Shown piece after piece: positions 8,938-16,409 of a stretch of DNA of 54,333 nt. Positions within the stretch are counted from its first letter, which is position 1. The number at the start of each line of letters is the position of its first letter. The stretch is from Bacteroidales bacterium (GTDB lineage: Bacteria > Bacteroidota > Bacteroidia > Bacteroidales > GWA2-32-17): NCBI GenBank assembly GCA_026417155.1, contig JAOADU010000032.1, positions 1 to 54,333 on the forward strand, given 5' to 3'. A program made the position numbers and the translations under genes. Under the pieces are notes generated by a model. It had not been told where the DNA came from. It did not search any database and was given only the letters and a program-made list of their open reading frames with translations.

Positions 8938-9939
8938 TTAATAACTTAAATATAAGTCAATAAATACATCTTCAACTGGCGGAATTGGTCGAACAGTATA
9001 ATAAACACTTGGGTAAAAATTGTTTTTTATATCGACCGATGCCAATGTAATTTCATTGATAAAAGTTGGTTGACTATTTGAACCATTATCTCTAAGAATA
9101 ACAAACTTAAACACTTCATTGCTTGTAAACTGAACATAATCAAAAAAGTAACCATCTACGAAATCGCTTGGTCGGTTAAATTTAATGGGATAGCTACCAC
9201 TTTTAATTCGTGTTTTACCGATATATGTAGTATTATGATACATTTCTATGTAAATACTTTGACCATTGTAATTTTTAGGTAACATTAAGTTTATTGCATC
9301 AATAAATACGCGTTGAGGCTTGGGATTAACAAAAATTTGTTGCTGATAATCGCTATAGCTGCCATCTGTACAGTAACTACGCAACTTTACAGTATAAGTG
9401 CCCTGATTTTGAAAAATATGAGTAGGTTCGTCGTCATTATCTTGTTGTCCGTCGCCAAAATCCCATGAAAAAATATTGGAACCTGTTGATTTATTTGTGA
9501 AAATTACTTTAGTAGGAGCAAAATTATTGTTATTAAAATGGCGATATGTAAAATTGGAAACAATAGGTATAGAAGCTAAATTCAATTCAGGAACATCTAT
9601 GGTTGCCGAATCAGAGCCTATTTCATTTCGTACAACTAATTTTACTTTATATGTTCCAGTTTGTTGGTAAATATGAGTTGGATTTAATTCGTTTGATGTA
9701 GTTCCATCTCCGAAATACCATGTATAAGTAACATTTCCTATCAAATTTTCTGTATTTTGATAATAAGTAACTGGGTAGGGTGGTACACAATTCTTTACAA
9801 CATAATAAAGTTCTTTTATTTTGGGAGGTGGGGGCGATTCTATAAATAAGTCCCAACCACGGAATGGATCTTTTTCGCAACCTTCAATAAATAAAATTAT
9901 GCTCAGAAATACCAATAATTTATGAAATGACTTTAACAT
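8938..9939 (-). CDS. Lipoprotein with two PKD domains
   Basis: A 333-residue lipoprotein. The signal peptide ends at the lipobox IEGC, and the mature N-terminus reads CEKDP, whose acidic start may favour surface export, though this is only suggestive. Two PKD (Ig-like) domains are visible by the WxFGDG signature: YTWYFGDG followed by HIYQQTGTYKVKL, and FSWDFGDG followed by HIFQNQGTYTVKL. The C-terminal third is unrecognised. PKD domains generally mediate protein or carbohydrate contacts at the cell surface. The ATG at 9939 is preferred over that at 9957 because the likely -7 box at 9970-9963 puts the transcript start at about 9957. The barrel gene follows after two bases. Confidence 0.82.
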   Translation of the reverse strand: MLKSFHKLLVFLSIILFIEGCEKDPFRGWDLFIESPPPPKIKELYYVVKNCVPPYPVTYYQNTENLIGNVTYTWYFGDGTTSNELNPTHIYQQTGTYKVKLVVRNEIGSDSATIDVPELNLASIPIVSNFTYRHFNNNNFAPTKVIFTNKSTGSNIFSWDFGDGQQDNDDEPTHIFQNQGTYTVKLRSYCTDGSYSDYQQQIFVNPKPQRVFIDAINLMLPKNYNGQSIYIEMYHNTTYIGKTRIKSGSYPIKFNRPSDFVDGYFFDYVQFTSNEVFKFVILRDNGSNSQPTFINEITLASVDIKNNFYPSVYYTVRPIPPVEDVFIDLYLSY

Positions 9940-9962
9940 AAAATAATTTTTTTTCATACTTA

Positions 9963-9970
9963 CAAAAATA
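9963..9970 (-). promoter_or_regulatory. -7 element before the PKD lipoprotein gene
   Basis: TATTTTTG on the minus strand (9970-9963) fits TAnnTTTG. No clean TTTG lies about 20 bases upstream. It supports choosing the second ATG (9939) as the start. Confidence 0.4.
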
Positions 9971-10084
9971 ATGCCTTTTTAATTGAAACTATACTTTTTC
10001 GAATACAATATTCATTGTAAATAAGTTACATTTAATTTACAAATCGATGGTAACGGTATCTTTGTAGTTCATACAATCCAGAAT

Positions 10085-10131
10085 CATTATGTTAAAATTA
10101 TTGAATGCAGTTGTTTTAAATTAACATAATG
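10085..10131. repeat. 11-bp inverted repeat upstream of the thioredoxin-like pair
   Basis: CATTATGTTAA at 10085-10095 is exactly repeated in reverse complement, TTAACATAATG, at 10121-10131, with a 25-base loop. The right arm ends at the expected -33 position of the promoter at 10156-10163. It may be a binding site for a dimeric regulator or a weak hairpin; the arms are AT-rich. A second, shorter dyad, TTGTAAAT/ATTTACAA, lies at 10015-10042. Apart from these dyads and the two promoters, nothing else was seen in the gap 9958-10180. Confidence 0.55.
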
Positions 10132-10155
10132 TTTTTATTTTTTTTCGATAAATCA

Positions 10156-10163
10156 TACATTTG
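10156..10163 (+). promoter_or_regulatory. -7 element of the thioredoxin-like pair
   Basis: TACATTTG matches the Bacteroidota -7 consensus. Transcription would start near 10170, about 11 bases before the ATG at 10181. The -33 region is a T-rich stretch at about 10131-10137 touching the inverted repeat. Confidence 0.5.
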
Positions 10164-10180
10164 CAAAAACAAAGTTTGGT

Positions 10181-11608
10181 ATGAAAAGTTTATGTTTTGT
10201 GTGGATATTAATGGTTGTATTTCAAGTTATCAATGCTCAAGAAGGTTATAAGATTAAAGTAAAAATTAAAGGGCTGAAAGAAAAAGATAGTTTATTACTG
10301 GGACATCATTTTGCCGATAAAATGTATGCCGACGATACGGCATTGGTAGAAAAAAATGGTTGGGCAGTTTTTGACGGAAAGAAAAAACTCGATGGCGGTA
10401 TTTATGTAGTTATTGTTCCAAGCCTTAAAAGAAAATATTTTGAATTCTTGATGGACGAAACTCAGCAAATGACTTTGGAGACGGATACAAACGATTTCAT
10501 TAATAATATGAAGGTTTCGGGTAGCAACGAAAACAAGTTGTTTTTCGATTGGCAAAAAGCTATGTCCGAATTAGAAAAACAAATGCGTCCCATACAAGAA
10601 AAATTAAAAATTCATAAAGACAATAAAGATTCTAGCGAATATTATCGGAAAAAAGCTATAGAAATAGATAACAAACGTAAAGAATACTGGCAAAATACAA
10701 TTAAAAACAATCCTAATGCTCTTTTGTCAAAAATATTAAAAGTACTTACTCCTATTGAAATACCCGAATTTAATCTTCCTGAAAATACTCCCAAACGAGA
10801 TTCATTAATTCGGCTGTATCAATATGTGTATCATAAAGATCATTATTGGGATAACGTTGATTTTTCGGACGACAGGTTGCTTCGTACTCCTTTCATTCAT
10901 CAGAAGTTGCAAGACTTTTACAAAAATGTAGTTATAATGAATCCTGATTCATTGACAAAAGAAGCTGTTAAACTTATTGAAAAGTCGCGAAAGAACAAAT
11001 ATTTCTTCCAATATGTTACCGTATTTTCAACAAATTATTTCGAAACTTCACAAATAATGGGAATGGATCGAATTTTTGTTAATTTGGCTGAACGGTATTA
11101 TTTAAAAGGCGAGTGTTGGTGGGCAGATACAACATTAATTAATAAAATTAGCGATAGGGTTCGAAAACTAAAACCAAATTTAATAGGTGAAATAGCACCC
11201 GATTTGAAAATGGAGGATGTCAATGGCATGTGGCATCAATTAAAATATATTAAAGCCGACTATATAATTTTAGCATTTTGGGAACCAGATTGTGGACATT
11301 GCAAAAAGGAAATACCTAAACTTCATGAATATTATAAAACAGTTCGCGATAGTGGTGTAGTTGTTTTTGCAGTGTATACTCAGCACGATAAAGATGAATG
11401 GAAAAAATTTATAGAAGAAAAACAACTCGACGACTGGATTAATGTTTGGGATAAATATCACTTTACAAATTTTAGAAACTTATACGATATTTACAGTACT
11501 CCTACTATTTATATATTAGATAAAAACAAAAAAATTATTGCCAAACGTATCGGAGTAGAACAAATTGAGAAATTTATTCAATATCATAGAAAAAATACAA
11601 AATTATAA
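10181..11608 (+). CDS. Exported TlpA-like thioredoxin-fold protein (first of a pair)
   Basis: A 475-residue protein with a signal peptide (residues 1-19, ending VINAQ). The N-terminal part, with LLLGHHFADKMYADDTALV, resembles the beta-rich DUF4369-type domain found in front of many Bacteroidota thioredoxins; a helical middle follows. The C-terminal thioredoxin domain has the active site FWEPDCGHCKKE with Cys near 371 and 374, and the cis-proline region STPTIYIL. CGHC is the disulfide-exchange motif of oxidising thiol enzymes such as PDI, but it is common in TlpA/ResA-like proteins too. It is likely a periplasmic disulfide oxidoreductase with unknown substrates. Its TAA overlaps the ATG of the paralogue that follows (TAATG). 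Confidence 0.85.
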   Translation: MKSLCFVWILMVVFQVINAQEGYKIKVKIKGLKEKDSLLLGHHFADKMYADDTALVEKNGWAVFDGKKKLDGGIYVVIVPSLKRKYFEFLMDETQQMTLETDTNDFINNMKVSGSNENKLFFDWQKAMSELEKQMRPIQEKLKIHKDNKDSSEYYRKKAIEIDNKRKEYWQNTIKNNPNALLSKILKVLTPIEIPEFNLPENTPKRDSLIRLYQYVYHKDHYWDNVDFSDDRLLRTPFIHQKLQDFYKNVVIMNPDSLTKEAVKLIEKSRKNKYFFQYVTVFSTNYFETSQIMGMDRIFVNLAERYYLKGECWWADTTLINKISDRVRKLKPNLIGEIAPDLKMEDVNGMWHQLKYIKADYIILAFWEPDCGHCKKEIPKLHEYYKTVRDSGVVVFAVYTQHDKDEWKKFIEEKQLDDWINVWDKYHFTNFRNLYDIYSTPTIYILDKNKKIIAKRIGVEQIEKFIQYHRKNTKL

Positions 11609-12933
11609 TGACGAAATTAAATCTTATAGCTTTATTTATTTTCTTAAGCTTATTTAATTATGCACAATCAACTGTTTACGAATTACATTTCAAAATAAGC
11701 CCGTTAAAAAATAAACCCATTTTTTTCGGTTACCATTTTGGCGAAAACCAATATGTAACCGATACTATATTTCTTAATTCGCAAAGCGAAGCTACACTAA
11801 AAAAGGAAAAATTGCCTAAAGGAATTTATTTTATTGCTTTGCCAAATATGAAATATGTAAGTTTCATACTAAATCAACCAAAAAAATACAATTTTACTAG
11901 CGATACGTTACGTTTACTAAGAAATTTTAAATCGCTGAATGATAAGGAAAATGACATATTTATCCTCTATCAAATAAAATTAAACGACATAAAAACAGAA
12001 CTTCGCTTATTAGAAAAAAAGTTAATAGAAAATAAAGACTCTGAAGAAGTTATAAATCAAAAAATCATTGCTACTAATAACGAATGGAATAGTTACTTAG
12101 ATAAACTAATTCTTGATAATGAAGGTTTATTTGCAACGAAAATAATTAAATTACTTAGAACTAAGGATTTCACTTTTGATGCGAATATATATTTTAAAGA
12201 TGTTGATTTTAGCGACGAGAACTTATTATTTACACCTGTTTTTTCAACAGTTATTGATAACTATTTTATGAATTTACCAAGCCTTACAATAAACAACATC
12301 GACAGCCTATACAAGGCAATTGATTTTATTTTAATGAATGCTTTAAAAAATACAACAGTATATGAAGAACTCTCAAAATACTTAATAAGTCAGTTCGATT
12401 TAACAGGCGACTATCCTAATCCTGATGCCTTTAGGTATATTTCTGAAAAATATTTTTTGACTGATTTAATTCCATGGGTAACTGAAGGTTTCAAAGCAAA
12501 ACTTTCAAGGTATATTCAAAAATTAAAATCTGTTACCATCAACGAATCTTTTCCCGAATTAAAACTTAATAACATTAACGATCAGATTATTACAATTCCA
12601 GAAAAGAATAATAAACCTTCTATCATAATTTTCTGGGATCCTTCATGCGAACATTGTATTAGTTATTTGAAAAGTTTAAAACAAATTCTTGTATCATACG
12701 AACAAAAAGTTAACGTGTACTGTATTCTTACAGGAAACAAACCCGACGAATGGAGAAAAGTAATACAAGAAGAAGCCTTTCCATGGGTACATGTTTACGA
12801 CAAAAAATTATTCAATGATTTTGTGGAAGAATTGTTTCTGTTCAATACACCTCAAATATTTGTTTTGAATAAAGAACAACGAATTGTTGCAAAGGACATT
12901 ATGGCAGATAAAATAATTCAATGGATTAAATAA
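11608..12933 (+). CDS. Exported TlpA-like thioredoxin-fold protein (second of a pair)
   Basis: A 441-residue paralogue of the preceding protein, with the same architecture: signal peptide (ending LFNYAQ), the beta-rich N-terminal domain with FFGYHFGENQYVTDTIFL parallel to the first copy's LLGHHFADKMYADDTALV, a helical middle, and a C-terminal thioredoxin domain with FWDPSCEHC (Cys near 347 and 350) and NTPQIFVL. The active-site dipeptide differs from the first copy (EH instead of GH), which would change redox potential, so the two may have distinct substrates. The start overlaps the first gene's stop, and the end overlaps the converging fmt gene by eight bases. Confidence 0.85.
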   Translation: MTKLNLIALFIFLSLFNYAQSTVYELHFKISPLKNKPIFFGYHFGENQYVTDTIFLNSQSEATLKKEKLPKGIYFIALPNMKYVSFILNQPKKYNFTSDTLRLLRNFKSLNDKENDIFILYQIKLNDIKTELRLLEKKLIENKDSEEVINQKIIATNNEWNSYLDKLILDNEGLFATKIIKLLRTKDFTFDANIYFKDVDFSDENLLFTPVFSTVIDNYFMNLPSLTINNIDSLYKAIDFILMNALKNTTVYEELSKYLISQFDLTGDYPNPDAFRYISEKYFLTDLIPWVTEGFKAKLSRYIQKLKSVTINESFPELKLNNINDQIITIPEKNNKPSIIIFWDPSCEHCISYLKSLKQILVSYEQKVNVYCILTGNKPDEWRKVIQEEAFPWVHVYDKKLFNDFVEELFLFNTPQIFVLNKEQRIVAKDIMADKIIQWIK

Positions 12934-13885
12934 TTTTCCATTGTTGTAAATTTCTAAATCCATTTAAAAAGCCTTTGATTTTCATAACTTTTTTCCCTTC
13001 GGCCTGACATTCTTCGACTTGAATTAATCCGCCGTCGGCAGCAATATACCAATAAGTTTTATTGTCGGTTATTATTGTTTTAGCAGGGCTTTCGTGCTTT
13101 CCGTCTATAAGCTCGGCATCTATAATTTTAACTTTAATTTTTTGATTGGTATTTTCATTTTGTAATTCAATATATGCTCCTGGGTATGGGCTCAAGCCAT
13201 AAATCCATCGAATGATATCTTCAGCTTTTTTTGTCCAATCGAGTTTACACATTGATGGTGTAATTTTCGGTGCTGTTTTAAGTTTAGCAGGATCAATAAT
13301 AAATGATGACTGATCTATTACTGTAATTTCATTTTTTTCAATTTTATCAATACTTTCAATTAAGAGTTTTGCCCCTTCTTTCATCAAAATGTCATGAAGT
13401 AAACCTGCATGGCATTTTTGCGGAATGTTTATTTCTTTATACGAAATGATTTGTCCTGTATCAATGTCGTTGTTAATAAAGAAAACCGTAACACCCGTCC
13501 TTGTTTCGCCGTTGATAATGACCCAATTAATAGGGGCAGCTCCTCTATATTCTGGAAGCAACGATGCATGTAAGTTGATAGTTTTTTTTGGTGGGATACT
13601 CCACACTGCTTCGGGCAATTTTTTAAATGCAACTACTACAAATAAATCAGCATGAAATGATTTTAATTCATTGATAAAAGCTTGGTCTGTTAATTTCAAT
13701 GGTTGAAGGCATGGAATATTGTAATGTAAAGCAACTTTTTTTACTTCGCTCATTTGGGGCTTTAATCCTCTACCAGCAGGCTTGTCGGGAACAGTTACAA
13801 CGGCTTTAACGTGATGGTTGGTTGCTATAATTTGCTCCAACGAATAGGAAGCAAATTCAGGTGTCCCCATAAAAATTATGTTCAT
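12926..13885 (-). CDS. fmt: Methionyl-tRNA formyltransferase
   Basis: A 319-residue cytosolic enzyme, the usual family length, that formylates Met-tRNAfMet from 10-formyltetrahydrofolate for translation initiation. The N-terminal IIFMGTPEFA is the family start. The catalytic segment contains NLHASLLPEYRGAAPI, with the Asn and His of the active site, and TGVTVFFINNDIDTGQI with the catalytic Asp. The C-terminal domain that binds tRNA begins around residue 205 (WTKKAEDIIRWIYGLSPYPGAY). It lies behind the eno terminator at 13909-13935 and shows no clear TAnnTTTG of its own, so it may depend on read-through from eno. The 3' end overlaps the converging thioredoxin-like gene. Confidence 0.97.
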   Translation of the reverse strand: MNIIFMGTPEFASYSLEQIIATNHHVKAVVTVPDKPAGRGLKPQMSEVKKVALHYNIPCLQPLKLTDQAFINELKSFHADLFVVVAFKKLPEAVWSIPPKKTINLHASLLPEYRGAAPINWVIINGETRTGVTVFFINNDIDTGQIISYKEINIPQKCHAGLLHDILMKEGAKLLIESIDKIEKNEITVIDQSSFIIDPAKLKTAPKITPSMCKLDWTKKAEDIIRWIYGLSPYPGAYIELQNENTNQKIKVKIIDAELIDGKHESPAKTIITDNKTYWYIAADGGLIQVEECQAEGKKVMKIKGFLNGFRNLQQWKII

Positions 13886-13908
13886 AATTAATAATGAATT
13901 TTAGTATC

Positions 13909-13935
13909 AAAAAAGGTCGGAAAATTACCGACCTT
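13909..13935 (-). terminator. Rho-independent terminator after eno
   Basis: On the minus strand AAGGTCGG and CCGACCTT form an 8-bp stem around a 7-base AT loop, followed by a run of six T (complement of 13909-13914). It begins 12 bases after the eno stop. It separates eno from fmt. Confidence 0.8.
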
Positions 13936-13947
13936 AACTAATTTTGT

Positions 13948-15228
13948 TTATTGATTTTTAAAAGCTTTAATACCTGCGAATGAGGCTGATGTAGCTAAAA
14001 TAGCTTCTATTCGCAATAACTGGTTAAATTTTTCAATACGCTCGCCACGACAACCACTTCCAGTTTTAATTTTACCTGCACCAGTAGCCACAGCTAAATC
14101 GGCAATAAACGTATCAGACGTTTCTCCACTTCGATGTGATACGAAAATGTTGTAGTTATTTTTATGTGCTAAAGCAATAGTATCGAGTGTTTCTGTTACA
14201 GTGCCAATCTGATTAAGTTTTATTAAAATTGAATTAGCAACTTTTTGTTTTATGCCGTCCGATAATATTTTAGGATTGGTGCAGAAAATATCATCGCCTA
14301 CAAGTTCTATTTTGTTGCCTAATGATTTAGTTAATTTTTTCCAACCTTCCCAATCATTTTCGGCCAAGCCATCTTCGATGCTAATGATGGGGTAGTCTTT
14401 TACCCATTTTTCCCATAAAGCAATCAATTCGTCGGTACTGATAGCTTTTTTTGTACTTTTAAACAATACGTATTTTCCGTTGTCCCACATTTCGCTGGCT
14501 GCAGGATCGAGGCAAATGCTAATATCTTTTCCCGGTTTATAACCAGCTTTAGTAATAGCTTCTAAAATAACTTCGATAGCTTCTTCGTTCGATTTTAAAT
14601 CGGGTGCAAATCCTCCTTCGTCGCCTACACCAGTGCTGTAACCTTTTTTCTTTAAAATATCTTTTAGTGCATGAAATACTTCTATTCCCATGCGAATGGA
14701 ATCTGCAAACAATTTTGCATTGTGTGGAGCAATCATAAATTCCTGAAAATCGACATTATTGTCAGCATGTTTTCCTCCATTAATAATGTTCATGCAAGGT
14801 ACGGGTAAAATGTGAGCATTGATACCACCCAGGTATTCGTACAGTGCAATTCCTTTGCTTTGTGATGCTGCTCTAGCAAACGCCATGGAAACAGCTAATA
14901 TTGCATTAGCACCTAATTTAGATTTATTGGGGGTTGCGTCGAGTTCAATCAAATAATTATCTAATTCTCGTTGGTTGTGAAAATAATTTTCTTCTAACTC
15001 GGGTGCAATTATTTCATTAATATTCTGTACAGCTTTAAGTACGCCTTTACCATTGTATCGCTTTTTATCGCCATCGCGTAACTCGGTGGCTTCACGTTCG
15101 CCTGTTGAAGCACCACTTGGCACCATTGCAGTACCAGAACTACCATCTTGAAGTATAACACTGGCTTCGACTGTAGGATTGCCACGCGAATCCAATACTT
15201 CTAATGCTGAAACATGAATTATTTCCAT
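13948..15228 (-). CDS. eno: Enolase
   Basis: A 426-residue glycolytic enzyme converting 2-phosphoglycerate to phosphoenolpyruvate, at full family length. Signature pieces are visible: [13 protein letters not shown] at the N-terminus, [17 protein letters not shown] in the mobile loop, [10 protein letters not shown], the metal ligands in [21 protein letters not shown] and VGDDIFCTN, and [18 protein letters not shown] near the C-terminus, including the catalytic Lys in [10 protein letters not shown]. It starts only 12 bases after the upstream PAP2 gene, but a TATATTTG inside the end of that gene (15269-15262) probably gives it a separate transcript. A terminator follows directly. Confidence 0.99.
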   Translation of the reverse strand: MEIIHVSALEVLDSRGNPTVEASVILQDGSSGTAMVPSGASTGEREATELRDGDKKRYNGKGVLKAVQNINEIIAPELEENYFHNQRELDNYLIELDATPNKSKLGANAILAVSMAFARAASQSKGIALYEYLGGINAHILPVPCMNIINGGKHADNNVDFQEFMIAPHNAKLFADSIRMGIEVFHALKDILKKKGYSTGVGDEGGFAPDLKSNEEAIEVILEAITKAGYKPGKDISICLDPAASEMWDNGKYVLFKSTKKAISTDELIALWEKWVKDYPIISIEDGLAENDWEGWKKLTKSLGNKIELVGDDIFCTNPKILSDGIKQKVANSILIKLNQIGTVTETLDTIALAHKNNYNIFVSHRSGETSDTFIADLAVATGAGKIKTGSGCRGERIEKFNQLLRIEAILATSASFAGIKAFKNQ

Positions 15229-15240
15229 AGTAATTATTTT

Positions 15241-15816
15241 TTAGTTATTGAAAATATTTTTCAAATATAATGTTTTTAACAGATAACTTGTACCAAAACC
15301 AATAAAAAAACCTAACATTAATCCTCCAATTATATCTAATGGATAATGTAAACCGTTGTATATACGACTATACGATACTAATAATGCCCATATTAGCAAT
15401 AAATACCAGTATCGTTTACGATTAAAAACAGGAATTAGATATAAAAATGTAACAAATCCTGAAACATTAGCGGCATGAGAGGAAACAAACCCATATAATC
15501 CCCCTTTATGCCCTTCGTTTAAATGAATTGTTTTTTCGAAAATAGGATTATGCGAAGGACGCAGACGCATAACATTTTCTTTGATAAAAACAGAACATTG
15601 ATCGGTTAAAACTATTGTTAAAATTAGCGTAAGAATAATTATTACAGAGTATTTATGATATTTCTTAACAATTAGAAAAATTATAAATAAATATAATGGT
15701 ATCCAGAAAAAACGATTACTAAAAATATACATAAATGTATCCAGAAAGGGCGTGTGTAATGAATTGAGCCACTGGAAAAGCGAAGAATCGATACTAATGA
15801 TTTGCTGCCACCACAT
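15241..15816 (-). CDS. PAP2-family membrane phosphatase (variant motif 2)
   Basis: A 191-residue polytopic membrane protein with about five or six hydrophobic segments. The three PAP2 motifs are present: KENVMRLRP, then FVSSHAAN in place of the classical PSGH, then SRIYNGLHYPLD. SSHA-type motif 2 is common in Bacteroidota lipid phosphatases; candidate substrates are undecaprenyl pyrophosphate, phosphatidylglycerol phosphate or lipid A, and the sequence does not choose between them. The active-site histidines (SHA and LHYPLD) are conserved. It overlaps the second PAP2 gene upstream by 23 bases. Confidence 0.88.
   Translation of the reverse strand: MWWQQIISIDSSLFQWLNSLHTPFLDTFMYIFSNRFFWIPLYLFIIFLIVKKYHKYSVIIILTLILTIVLTDQCSVFIKENVMRLRPSHNPIFEKTIHLNEGHKGGLYGFVSSHAANVSGFVTFLYLIPVFNRKRYWYLLLIWALLVSYSRIYNGLHYPLDIIGGLMLGFFIGFGTSYLLKTLYLKNIFNN
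15262..15269 (-). promoter_or_regulatory. -7 element for eno inside the PAP2 gene
   Basis: TATATTTG on the minus strand fits the consensus. Transcription would begin near 15255, about 27 bases before the eno ATG. A TTTG at 15297-15294 lies 24 bases upstream, a little further than usual. Confidence 0.5.
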
Positions 15817-16405
15817 AATTTGTTTTTTTATGACAAATTTTTTGAGTTAACCAATGCGAAAAGTAGGCACTGCCTATACCAATAATTGCTCCTGCTAAAA
15901 CATCGGAAGGGTAGTGTACACCCAGGTGCATCCGAGAATAAGCAACACTGCTTGCCCATATAAAAGCTGGAACGGAGATATACCAACGTTTATATTCTAA
16001 CGAAAATGCGGTAGCAGCCGAAAATGCCTCGGATGTATGACCAGAAGGAAATGAAGGACTACCTCCAGATGATAATTTTTGAATTTCGGGATGAGTTACA
16101 TAGGGTCTTTTTCTGTTAAACGAATATTTTAATGATTGCGTTAAAAAAGAAGCAGCAGCTAATCCGATTCCTATGCTTAAGGCTTTTTGTTTTATTGTGC
16201 TATCTTTTTTTAAATATCCGTAGGTTACAAAGCATGCAAATGTGCTTATACTAACAATTGATCTAGAATTAGATATGAAAATCAATGAATTATCGAAATG
16301 TTTGTTTCTTTCTAAGTTAATGTGTTCAAGCATTTTTATGTCCCAATTTTGTGAAAACAATGAGATGTGAATTAGTATTAATATAACAATAATAAATTTA
16401 AACAT
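15794..16405 (-). CDS. PAP2-family phosphatase (classical motifs), exported
   Basis: A 203-residue phosphatase with a signal peptide or first membrane segment (residues 1-18, ending SLFSQ). Classical PAP2 motifs are seen: KYSFNRKRP, PSGHTSEAF and SRMHLGVHYPSD, with the two catalytic His. Family members dephosphorylate lipid phosphates on the outer face of the inner membrane. The motif set differs from that of the next gene, with which it overlaps by 23 bases, so the two are likely not redundant copies. The gene starts four bases after the lipoprotein hydrolase gene, within one co-directional run beginning at the aminotransferase. Confidence 0.9.
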   Translation of the reverse strand: MFKFIIVILILIHISLFSQNWDIKMLEHINLERNKHFDNSLIFISNSRSIVSISTFACFVTYGYLKKDSTIKQKALSIGIGLAAASFLTQSLKYSFNRKRPYVTHPEIQKLSSGGSPSFPSGHTSEAFSAATAFSLEYKRWYISVPAFIWASSVAYSRMHLGVHYPSDVLAGAIIGIGSAYFSHWLTQKICHKKTNYVVAANH

Positions 16406-16409
16406 ATTG

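Noticed and set aside
9958-10180. Search for a tRNA or small gene in the largest gap
   Set aside because: No cloverleaf or open frame of interest was seen; the gap is AT-rich and accounted for by two promoters and two dyads.
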